A stretch of DNA of 64,000 bases from Clostridiales bacterium. GTDB lineage: Bacteria; Bacillota; Clostridia; Saccharofermentanales; Saccharofermentanaceae. Positions 10,352 through 16,829 of the stretch are shown one piece after another. The notes beneath the pieces are model-generated. The model was not told the DNA's origin, did no database searches, and saw only the letters and a program-made list of their open reading frames with translations. A program made the position numbers and the translations under genes. Location: NCBI GenBank assembly GCA_017615325.1, contig JAGAAI010000093.1, forward strand, positions 62,001 to 126,000, read 5' to 3'. Position 1 is the first letter of the stretch, and each line of letters starts with the position of its first letter.

Positions 10352-10375
10352 GCAGGTTTTTATTTATCCTGCAAT

Positions 10376-10406
10376 CAAAAAGACCGCGCCGGATGGCACG
10401 GTCTTA
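10376..10406 (-). terminator. Intrinsic terminator of the 57-codon gene
   Basis: AGACCGTGCC-ATCC-GGCGCGGTCT followed by TTTT on the minus strand, about 20 bp after the stop codon at 10426. It insulates the small gene from the trp promoter. Confidence 0.8.
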
Positions 10407-10425
10407 AGTCTTCTAACAGAAAATA

Positions 10426-10599
10426 TTACTGATCAAGCATCTTGGAAAGATCAGCAGCAGAAGGAACGTCGATCTTTGTCTTATCCTCGATAGCGTCAGC
10501 AGCCTTCTCATAAACTGCATTAGCCTGCTCGTTCTTAGCTACCTGCTCCAGTGCGTCACTTGCGCCTTCCTTGATCTTGTTGATATCGGGCATATCCAT
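10426..10599 (-). CDS. Small acidic protein of 57 aa, unknown function
   Basis: The reading frame starts MDMPDINKIKEGASDALEQV and ends AADLSKMLDQ. It is rich in Ala, Asp, Glu and Lys and looks helical, with no signal peptide or membrane segment. GGAGGA stands eight bases before the ATG and an intrinsic terminator follows the stop, so it is a complete translated unit despite its size. It lies between the metallophosphoesterase gene and the trp promoter on the same strand. I do not recognise the family; the first of the two possible ATGs (second Met at residue 3) was chosen for its spacing to the ribosome site. Confidence 0.7.
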   Translation of the reverse strand: MDMPDINKIKEGASDALEQVAKNEQANAVYEKAADAIEDKTKIDVPSAADLSKMLDQ

Positions 10600-10638
10600 A
10601 GTAGTGTCCTCCTATGTAAGATTGATAGACTAATTGTA

Positions 10639-11643
10639 TCACATTTCGCATACGACGATCTCGGGAAAATTGTTGATCCTGAAAGGTATTGCACTGTTTC
10701 CAAGACCCCGGCTTATGACCATCTTCGTATCACCAAAATTTACGACTCCGTTAGCATATTGGGGGAATAATCCCTGGTCCGGTGCGACAAGAGGCTTATC
10801 CCCGGGAAGGACTACCTGACCTCCGTGGGCGTGACCTGTGAAAACGATATCAGCCCCGCAGGAAGCATAGTTTTCGATATACTGCGGTTCATGAGCAAGA
10901 ACAACAGCCGGGATGTCTGCCCCCTTTGTTGACCTGATCTCAGACATGATGATCGAAAGAGTCGGATCCTCAAGAGAATAATCTTCCAGACCAATCAGGG
11001 CATATTCTTTGCCACCCTCACCCAGTATCTCGTAGCTGTTAGACAGGACCTTAACCCCTACGGATGCGAGCCCGTCCATAAGCCTAAAATAGTCATCCTG
11101 CGAGAGCCTGTACTCATGGTTGCCGGTCACATAGTAAGTGTCCGTTATCTTTGCAAGTTCGCCTGCAGTATAAAGCGCGGAATCTATATCAGTGTGAATG
11201 GAATCAACTAAGTCACCCGTAAGTACTATGATGTCAGGATCCAACTCCCTGGTCTCGCGGGAGATCCTGTCCTTATCCCACATTACCTGCATGTTGTGAA
11301 GATCCGATATCTCTACGACTCTTACACCAAGATCCGTATCAAGATCGTAATTTGTTATAACGAGATTGTTGTTCTGGTAGGTAAGAAAGATCGTAAGGAA
11401 GATGTACCATACTAAGAACAAGGGGACAGTTACCGTAAACTTCTTTTTCCTGGTCTTGTGGTGACATAAGATCATGCCGAGAAGACAGCCTAAGGGACCG
11501 CCTAAAACGGCAAAGAGGATAAGGTCTCTTTCCATGATCCTTCTCTTGCCATTGCGCGCAAAACTCTTGTCGGCTGCATATGCTATGAAGCCTGCAAGAT
11601 TCATCACCACGTACCAGATTATCGCCCAATGCCAAAACTGCAC
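10639..11643 (-). CDS. DUF1294-metallophosphoesterase fusion membrane protein
   Basis: Residues 1 to about 75 match the DUF1294 pattern of small membrane proteins: two or three hydrophobic segments with ADKSFARNGKRRIMERDLI, GGPLGCLLGM and HHKTRKKKF. After a further membrane segment near residue 80, residues 105-334 form a YkuE-like calcineurin-type phosphoesterase with DLHN, GDLVD, GNHEY, HEPQ and GHAHGGQ as the two-metal ligands. The enzyme is probably tethered to the membrane and may act on a phospholipid or cell-wall phosphate ester; the substrate is unknown. The start is a GTG at 11643 after GGGGG; an ATG at codon 14 is an alternative. It ends 40 bp before the 57-codon gene. Confidence 0.85.
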   Translation of the reverse strand: MQFWHWAIIWYVVMNLAGFIAYAADKSFARNGKRRIMERDLILFAVLGGPLGCLLGMILCHHKTRKKKFTVTVPLFLVWYIFLTIFLTYQNNNLVITNYDLDTDLGVRVVEISDLHNMQVMWDKDRISRETRELDPDIIVLTGDLVDSIHTDIDSALYTAGELAKITDTYYVTGNHEYRLSQDDYFRLMDGLASVGVKVLSNSYEILGEGGKEYALIGLEDYSLEDPTLSIIMSEIRSTKGADIPAVVLAHEPQYIENYASCGADIVFTGHAHGGQVVLPGDKPLVAPDQGLFPQYANGVVNFGDTKMVISRGLGNSAIPFRINNFPEIVVCEM

Positions 11644-11730
11644 AGAAGAACCCCCATAAAATTGTGTTTTTCACATCAAATTTCCTGATGGATATCGACC
11701 CTATAATGTTACCATATATGTTATCTGGTA

Positions 11731-11746
11731 ATTGTTAAAGAACAAT
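11731..11746. repeat. Inverted repeat ATTGTT-AAAG-AACAAT before the MFS gene
   Basis: Perfect 6-bp arms with a 4-bp centre, 24 bp before the MFS start codon and 24 bp after a TATAAT (11702-11707) that may be its -10 box. Possible operator. Confidence 0.35.
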
Positions 11747-11769
11747 ATCTATAACAGAGGGGTCATCAC

Positions 11770-12984
11770 ATGAACAAATGGACGAGAGCGGCTATTCCCG
11801 CATTGTTGATACACTGTTCCATAGGAACGGTGTACTGTTGGAGCACGTTTAAGGAATCGATCGCACAGTCGATCGGCATGAGCACTTTCGCAGTCGGCTG
11901 GGCATTCAGCCTTGCAATATTCTTCCTCGGAATGTCGGCTGCCTTCGCAGGCAAGATCGTTGAGATGAACATCCACCGTTCTTCCCTGATCTCGGCAGTC
12001 TGCTTTACGGTCGGAATGCTCGGAACAGGCATCACAATAAAGTTCTTCACCGGACCCCTTGCACTGATACTTATATATCTCTTCTACGGCTGCATTATGG
12101 GCATAGGCCTTGGTGTAGGTTACCTCACGCCTGTTAAGACTCTGATGCTCTGGTTCAAGGATCATAAGGGGCTTGCAACCGGAATCTCCATCATGGGATT
12201 CGGTCTTGCAAAAGCCATCGCAACCCCTATCATGGAATTGCTGCAGAACTCCTTCGGGATCTCTGCCATGTTTATCATCTTGGGCTGCATCTACTTCGTC
12301 ATGATGTTCGCCGGACACCTTCTCCTCAAGAAGCCCGAAGGCTGGGTCGAGAGCAAGGCCGTCAACGACAGCTTCAAGGTCACATCCATGTTACGCGACA
12401 AGACCTTCATCGGCATATGGCTCATCTTCTACATCAACATCCACTGCGGCCTCATGCTCATCACATATGAGAAGCAGCTCTTAAACGAGAAGTTCGCCGG
12501 ACTTGCGGTCCTTGCGGTCATCATAAGCGTGGTACCTTCCGTAACTGCCGTCTGCAATGCCTTAGGTCGTATAGGCTACTCCACGATCTCCGATAAGATG
12601 CGTGACCGTGCAACAGTCTATGTGATAATCTTCATATCCTGCACTGCGATCTGCGCATTGAGCCTCGTTGCCAACGTCGGATTCATCATCATAATCCTTC
12701 TCATGATCATAAATCTGGGATACGGCGGCGGATTCTCAACATTACCTGCCCTCCTGGAATCCAGGTTCGGCATGAAGAACATCTCCAAGATCCACGGCCT
12801 CGCATTGTCCGCCTGGGCAGTCGCAGGACTTACCGGCAACAATCTGTCTGAGATAATCTTAAAGAACTCTGACAACAACTACTCTTTCATCATCACAACA
12901 GCAATGGCTCTCTATGCAGCATCACTCGTGATCTGCCTCCTGATGGTAAAGAAGAAGTCAGGTAAGACAGAAGAACAAGCCTGA
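11770..12984 (+). CDS. MFS transporter, OFA (oxalate/formate antiporter) family
   Basis: A 404-aa membrane protein with twelve predicted hydrophobic segments. The N-terminus IPALLIHCSIGTVYCWSTF, the segment GCIMGIGLGVGYLTPVKTLMLWFKDHKGLATGISIMGFGLAKA and the second-half GYGGGFSTLPALLESRFG are typical of OFA-type MFS carriers. Known members exchange oxalate for formate or carry other small carboxylates; the substrate here is unknown. AGAGGGG stands nine bases before the ATG. A strong terminator follows. It is transcribed alone, divergent from the phosphoesterase gene. Confidence 0.85.
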   Translation: MNKWTRAAIPALLIHCSIGTVYCWSTFKESIAQSIGMSTFAVGWAFSLAIFFLGMSAAFAGKIVEMNIHRSSLISAVCFTVGMLGTGITIKFFTGPLALILIYLFYGCIMGIGLGVGYLTPVKTLMLWFKDHKGLATGISIMGFGLAKAIATPIMELLQNSFGISAMFIILGCIYFVMMFAGHLLLKKPEGWVESKAVNDSFKVTSMLRDKTFIGIWLIFYINIHCGLMLITYEKQLLNEKFAGLAVLAVIISVVPSVTAVCNALGRIGYSTISDKMRDRATVYVIIFISCTAICALSLVANVGFIIIILLMIINLGYGGGFSTLPALLESRFGMKNISKIHGLALSAWAVAGLTGNNLSEIILKNSDNNYSFIITTAMALYAASLVICLLMVKKKSGKTEEQA

Positions 12985-13005
12985 TCCTAATCTGACAGAA
13001 ACTTT

Positions 13006-13031
13006 AAAGGGGCGTTCAAACGCCCCTTTTT
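13006..13031. terminator. Bidirectional intrinsic terminator
   Basis: AAAGGGGCG-TTCAA-CGCCCCTTTTT forms a perfect 9-bp stem with T-runs in both directions. It ends the MFS transcript and also contains the last codons and stop of the convergent 161-aa gene. Confidence 0.85.
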
Positions 13032-13501
13032 GCACGAACCCGCCTTAAGATCTCAACACCTCTTGTTATGTCATCAACGTCAACGATATTCTTCGATTCT
13101 TTTATGCGGTCAATTGCCTGTTCGGGGTCGAGAGAATGATACGGATAGTAAAGATCTCTCAGTTCATCTGTCTTTATCAATTTGTAGATGCTCTTACTTG
13201 TCTTGCCTGTAATATATGCCCAGTATCTGTAGATATATCCGATCCAATGAAGTTCATCCGGAGTATACTTCTCCACACCATAATCACTTTTGCCATACTG
13301 TCCATCCAGGTCTTCAAACGCAGAATCGATATCGGCAACTTCATACAGAAAAGAGTCTCGGTCTATCCTCTCTGCCAGATCCGAATTCATAAACCTTCTA
13401 ACGAATATCTTGGAACTGCATGCCTGTTTTTCACAAGACGCCTCAAACAGTTCTGCCTGAAATCTGCATTCAGCCAATCCATATGAATCCATTATTCTCA
13501 T
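13016..13501 (-). CDS. 161-aa partner of the HTH-ART protein, DUF3791-like, possible antitoxin
   Basis: A soluble 161-aa protein of unknown function. The middle (WIGYIYRYWAYITGKTSKSIYKLIKTDELRDLYYPYHSL) is its most distinctive part. It is reminiscent of the DUF3791 pattern 'YxxLxxxxxxxYxxxxH', a family I recall beside DUF3990 genes. Its ATG overlaps the stop of the HTH-ART gene (ATGA), so the two are translated together from one promoter. By position it could be an antitoxin, immunity or accessory factor. Its last codons lie inside the bidirectional terminator. The family link is from memory and uncertain. Confidence 0.6.
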   Translation of the reverse strand: MRIMDSYGLAECRFQAELFEASCEKQACSSKIFVRRFMNSDLAERIDRDSFLYEVADIDSAFEDLDGQYGKSDYGVEKYTPDELHWIGYIYRYWAYITGKTSKSIYKLIKTDELRDLYYPYHSLDPEQAIDRIKESKNIVDVDDITRGVEILRRVRAKRGV

Positions 13502-14355
13502 TTTAAGATATCCTCAATATAATTACCTTGGTTCCTGTACTGTTTCCTGGCAAGTTTTACCTTATCCTGATTTACTCTGAATGCTTCCTGTTTTGATCCG
13601 ATGTACATTTTCTTCTCTGCATCCGAAAGATAGCATTTCTCAAGAAGAGTTGTGTTGTCCAGCGCCTGCTGAGTCAACATCACATATTGTCTTCCCAGAT
13701 CCGTTGCTGACAAACAATGTCTGCACTGTATATCGGTTATCTCTCCATTGATGAAACTGTCAATGGTCTCATACATTCTGTTGTCCGCTATCGGTGCAAT
13801 GATATAATCAGCCTTGTCACGTGCTCTGATAAGATCTCTAATAATTGTGTTATCTTCATAACCTGTCAGTCTTCCTCTGAAATATGCCACCATCAGCATC
13901 CAATCTCTGTCAACATCATACTCAACACATTTCAATCCCTTCCTGTTAAACTTGAGCATAAAAAGTGATGACTCCAGATATGATGCGACAAACATAGCAG
14001 ACTGTTCAAGACTCTCTCCACAATAAAAACCTTTCCCGAAATCGTTTATCTTCTTGTTGCATTCAAGACTCAATTCACCCTCGATTTCCGTTTTGGCTCC
14101 GTGGAAAAGCAGGACTTCATCAGGAGACTTTAGTTCTTCTTTATAGAGTTGTTCCTTTATCTTATTAAACCGGATGCCTTTATCGAAAACTGTCTCATAA
14201 AAATTGCTTATATTTCCTTCAGTTATCTTATTCCTTCCTGATAACCAATTATTGAGAGTCATCCTGCTAATTCCGAGCTCCCTCGCATATTCATCCTGTG
14301 TCAGTTCCAGGATGATCATTGCACTCTCAATATCTTGATTAACCAGATAATCCAT
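13498..14355 (-). CDS. HTH-DUF3990 protein, putative ADP-ribosyltransferase-fold toxin with built-in regulator
   Basis: Residues 10-50 form an XRE-like helix-turn-helix (ELTQDEYARELGISRMTLNNWLSG). From about residue 80 the protein matches the DUF3990 pattern: LFHGAK with His85, DFGKGFYCGESLEQSAMFV with Tyr111, and a late LGRQYVMLTQQAL. I recall DUF3990 as related to the ADP-ribosyltransferase superfamily, so the second half may modify a protein or nucleic acid target. The ATG at 14355 follows TTGGAG; an in-frame TTG at 14403 is less likely. A 38-bp palindrome covers its promoter, fitting self-repression through the N-terminal HTH. It is followed at once by the 161-aa gene. Confidence 0.65.
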   Translation of the reverse strand: MDYLVNQDIESAMIILELTQDEYARELGISRMTLNNWLSGRNKITEGNISNFYETVFDKGIRFNKIKEQLYKEELKSPDEVLLFHGAKTEIEGELSLECNKKINDFGKGFYCGESLEQSAMFVASYLESSLFMLKFNRKGLKCVEYDVDRDWMLMVAYFRGRLTGYEDNTIIRDLIRARDKADYIIAPIADNRMYETIDSFINGEITDIQCRHCLSATDLGRQYVMLTQQALDNTTLLEKCYLSDAEKKMYIGSKQEAFRVNQDKVKLARKQYRNQGNYIEDILK

Positions 14356-14371
14356 ATTAATCTCCAAAGCG

Positions 14372-14419
14372 CCAAACTTGTTTGTAAAGTATTTTACAGA
14401 CAAGTTTGGTGCTTGTCAA
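14372..14419 (-). promoter_or_regulatory. Promoter with 38-bp palindromic operator of the HTH-ART operon
   Basis: TTGACA (14419-14414) and TAAAAT (14396-14391) are spaced by 17 bp. A near-perfect palindrome at 14372-14409 (17 of 19 bases match in each arm; outer arms CCAAACTTGT/ACAAGTTTGG) covers the -10 box and most of the spacer. A protein bound here would block RNA polymerase. The operator ends 17 bp before the ATG of a gene that itself encodes an HTH. Confidence 0.75.
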
Positions 14420-14425
14420 CTGATA

Positions 14426-14460
14426 TAAAAAAGCCGGTCCCCTGAGACCGGCTCCTTTTT
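14426..14460. terminator. Bidirectional terminator after the micro-gene
   Basis: AGCCGGTC-CCCTGA-GACCGGCT with T-runs on both sides (8-bp perfect stem at 14432-14453). On the minus strand it ends the micro-gene transcript just before the promoter of the HTH-ART operon. Confidence 0.8.
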
Positions 14461-14465
14461 GACTG

Positions 14466-14598
14466 TTATTCGGTTATCTTGTTGATAACCTCCTCCAAAC
14501 TTGAAAAAACCTTAGAAAAAAACAAACCCGGAGGAGATTCCTGCATATGATCCACGGGACACCAGGTCCTTTACGGATCGATCTTCAATCTGTCCCAT
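14466..14598 (-). pseudogene. Micro-gene split by a T7 run (28-aa peptide, or 43-aa product if slippage occurs)
   Basis: An ATG at 14598 preceded six bases upstream by GGAGGTGAT, an unusually long match to the 16S rRNA tail, opens MGQIEDRSVKDLVSRG and stops after 28 codons at 14512. The stop follows a run of seven Ts (14522-14516). In the +1 frame the sequence continues as SKVFSSLEEVINKITE to a stop at 14466, right before an intrinsic terminator. With six Ts the frame would be a single 43-codon gene. So it is a frameshifted gene, a slippage-controlled gene, or two overlapping peptides. A TATAAT lies at 14670-14665. No family is recognised and there is no Cys. Confidence 0.5.
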
Positions 14599-14613
14599 CG
14601 GAATCACCTCCCT

Positions 14614-14657
14614 CAAACTCAATTACAAACTCAATAATTCAAGTAGGATTAACTTGA
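14614..14657. repeat. Direct and inverted repeats upstream of the micro-gene
   Basis: CAAACTCAAT occurs twice (14614-14623 and 14626-14635, 12-bp period), followed by the inverted repeat TCAAGT/ACTTGA at 14639-14657. They lie between the likely -10 box and the ribosome site of the micro-gene, where a regulator could bind. Confidence 0.4.
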
Positions 14658-14750
14658 TGGTTTTATTATAGAACAATGAATTATGAAGAGGATTAACAAA
14701 CGATTAAGAATAAGCCCTGATTGTGTGCAGAATGTGTCATTACAAAGAGA

Positions 14751-14778
14751 TTACAAGGCATATGGATAATGCTATAAT
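14751..14778 (+). promoter_or_regulatory. Promoter of the glycerate kinase gene
   Basis: TTACAA (14751-14756) and a perfect TATAAT (14773-14778) spaced by 16 bp, about 30 bp before the ATG at 14809. Confidence 0.55.
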
Positions 14779-14808
14779 CCAATAAAATAAAGCTAATGAG
14801 GACCGTTC

Positions 14809-15897
14809 ATGAATATAGTTATCGCTATGGATTCCTTCAAAGGAAGCATGTCTTCTGCCGAAGCAGGTAATGCCGCAAAAGAGGGGATCCTAAAAATACA
14901 CCCTGATGCAGAAGTCACTGTTCTTCCCCTGGCTGACGGCGGTGAGGGAACGATAGATGCGATAACACTCTTCTTAGACGGAACTATCTGTCAGATGAAG
15001 GTAAGAGGTCCGTTAAACGATACCGTAGATTCTTACTATCTCTTTGTTCCTTCGCAAGAGACTGCCTATATCGAGATGGCCAAGGCATCCGGTCTGACCC
15101 TTATCTCTCCTGACGAACGCAACCCATACGAAGCTACTACATACGGAACAGGTGAACTGATAAAAGATGCCATCAGTTCGGGCGCTAAGAAGATCTATGT
15201 CTTCATGGGAGGAAGCGCGACCAACGACGGCGGAGCAGGAATGCTTCAGGCCTTGGGATGCAGGCTCCTTGATAAGAACGGCGATGATATAAAGAGCGGT
15301 GCAATAGGATTAAAAGATCTTGATTCGATCGACAGGACCGGTCTCATGGGGCTTGATGTTGAATTCATTGCAGCAACAGATGTGACCAATCCTCTGTGCG
15401 GAACGAACGGGGCAAGCCATGTATACGGTCCTCAGAAAGGCGCCACTCCAGAGATGGTCAGGCAGATGGATTCCCGGCTTATGTCTTTTGCGAAAACAGC
15501 AGGTCATGATCCTGATGAGCCAGGCACGGGAGCAGCAGGCGGATTAAGTTTTGCATTAAAGAATTTTCTTGGTGCAAAGATAGTGTCCGGCGCGGATCTT
15601 GTGACAAAGATCACAGGCCTTGAAGAACAGATAAAAGATGCTGACATCGTTATAACGGGTGAAGGCAAGATGGACAGCCAGACCTTAAACGGCAAAGCTC
15701 CTTTCAAGGTATTGCAGCTGGCAAAAAGATACGGCAAAACAGTTTACGGAATCACGGGAACATTATCTGAAGATACTGACAGGTTATTGCAGGCAGGATT
15801 TACGCGCATCATTCCGCTTAAGGATCCTTCTATGGAAACAGATAAAGCAGTCCGATCTGTCAGCATGACTCTTAAGGACCTCTTTGAGAACATATAG
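14809..15897 (+). CDS. glxK: Glycerate 2-kinase (GarK/GlxK family)
   Basis: The enzyme phosphorylates D-glycerate with ATP to give 2-phosphoglycerate, which can enter glycolysis at enolase. The 362-aa protein matches the family over its whole length. It starts NIVIAMDSFKGSMSSAEA, then PLADGGEGTIDA near 43, the glycine-rich FMGGSATNDGGAGMLQALG near 135 and TGEGKMDSQTLNGKAP near 285. GAGG stands before the ATG. It is transcribed alone; no glyoxylate or tartronate genes are beside it. Confidence 0.93.
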   Translation: MNIVIAMDSFKGSMSSAEAGNAAKEGILKIHPDAEVTVLPLADGGEGTIDAITLFLDGTICQMKVRGPLNDTVDSYYLFVPSQETAYIEMAKASGLTLISPDERNPYEATTYGTGELIKDAISSGAKKIYVFMGGSATNDGGAGMLQALGCRLLDKNGDDIKSGAIGLKDLDSIDRTGLMGLDVEFIAATDVTNPLCGTNGASHVYGPQKGATPEMVRQMDSRLMSFAKTAGHDPDEPGTGAAGGLSFALKNFLGAKIVSGADLVTKITGLEEQIKDADIVITGEGKMDSQTLNGKAPFKVLQLAKRYGKTVYGITGTLSEDTDRLLQAGFTRIIPLKDPSMETDKAVRSVSMTLKDLFENI

Positions 15898-15910
15898 AAG
15901 ATCAAATGAC

Positions 15911-15939
15911 TTGACAAGCTATATCCCTTAATATAGAAT
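15911..15939 (+). promoter_or_regulatory. Promoter of the LRR lipoprotein gene
   Basis: A perfect TTGACA (15911-15916) and TAGAAT (15934-15939) spaced by 17 bp, 44 bp before the start codon. Confidence 0.65.
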
Positions 15940-15983
15940 TCAGAACTAAAGTAATAAGATTATTACTGTCGGGAGGGAATCCT

Positions 15984-16775
15984 ATGAGAAGAGCTATCTC
16001 ACTTTTACTGTCCTGCTGCATCTTAATAACAATGCTCACGGCATGCTCTGCAAACAAAAAGAGTGACTGGGCATTTAGAGACCAAGGCGACGGGACTTTG
16101 GAGATATGGTGGTACTACGACTTCAACGAAACAGAAGTCGTTGTTCCTTCCGAGATCGGCGGAAAGAAAGTGACCCGCATCGGGCAATCGGCATTCCAGG
16201 GACATAAGAACATGACAAGTCTTACCATTCCGGAAGGAGTTACCAGCATCGGCAGGCACATGCTGGCAGGCTGCAAGTCCCTTACAAAGATAGTCTTCCC
16301 GGACAGCCTGACAACAGTCGACGAAGGCGCCTTCTTCGGAGCGACTGCCATGACCGATATCGTCCTCCCGCCGAATGTAAAAAACATAGGAGAACTTGCT
16401 TTCGACTGGAACTATTCGCTTAAGAGCGTAACTCTCCCGGATGGTCTGGAAGTCCTGGGACCCCAGGCCTTCGCTAAATGCTATGCCCTGACTGATGTTA
16501 ATATTCCCAACAGCATAAAGAAGATCGATGACGGGACCTTCTACCTTTGCAGCTCGATAGATTCGGTCACGATCCCGGACAGCGTGACATATATCGGCAG
16601 CAGGGCTTTCGCGGGATGTGACTCTCTTACGAACATCACGATACCCGAAAGTGTATGTGGCATCGGACAGGGTGCATTCCAGTTTTGCCGTGACCTGACC
16701 ATAAACGTCACCGCTGGTTCATACGCAGAACAGTATTGCAAAGATAATGAATTAACCTATAAAGTATTGCCTTAA
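15984..16775 (+). CDS. BspA-like leucine-rich-repeat lipoprotein
   Basis: A 263-aa exported lipoprotein. Residues 1-20 are a signal peptide ending in the lipobox LTAC, so Cys21 is the lipidated residue. From about residue 50 it consists of seven or so LRR_5 repeats of about 23 residues of the form 'IGxxAFxxCxxLTxxxIPxSVTxI'. Such BspA-type repeats bind proteins or host surfaces, and here would be displayed on the outer face of the membrane. GGAGGG precedes the ATG. It has its own promoter and converges on the first SLH surface protein gene. Unlike the neighbouring surface proteins it has no Big2 or SLH part. Confidence 0.85.
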   Translation: MRRAISLLLSCCILITMLTACSANKKSDWAFRDQGDGTLEIWWYYDFNETEVVVPSEIGGKKVTRIGQSAFQGHKNMTSLTIPEGVTSIGRHMLAGCKSLTKIVFPDSLTTVDEGAFFGATAMTDIVLPPNVKNIGELAFDWNYSLKSVTLPDGLEVLGPQAFAKCYALTDVNIPNSIKKIDDGTFYLCSSIDSVTIPDSVTYIGSRAFAGCDSLTNITIPESVCGIGQGAFQFCRDLTINVTAGSYAEQYCKDNELTYKVLP

Positions 16776-16776
16776 C

Positions 16777-16805
16777 AAAAAGAGAGGCTGCATCAGCAGC
16801 CTCTC
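16777..16805 (-). terminator. Terminator of the LRR-Big2-SLH gene
   Basis: GAGAGGCTGC and its exact complement GCAGCCTCTC around a 4-nt loop, followed by TTTTTG on the minus strand. It may also stop the convergent lipoprotein transcript, although no T-run is seen in that direction. Confidence 0.75.
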
Positions 16806-16829
16806 ACCGGTTTGCTTTAAGCTATATCC

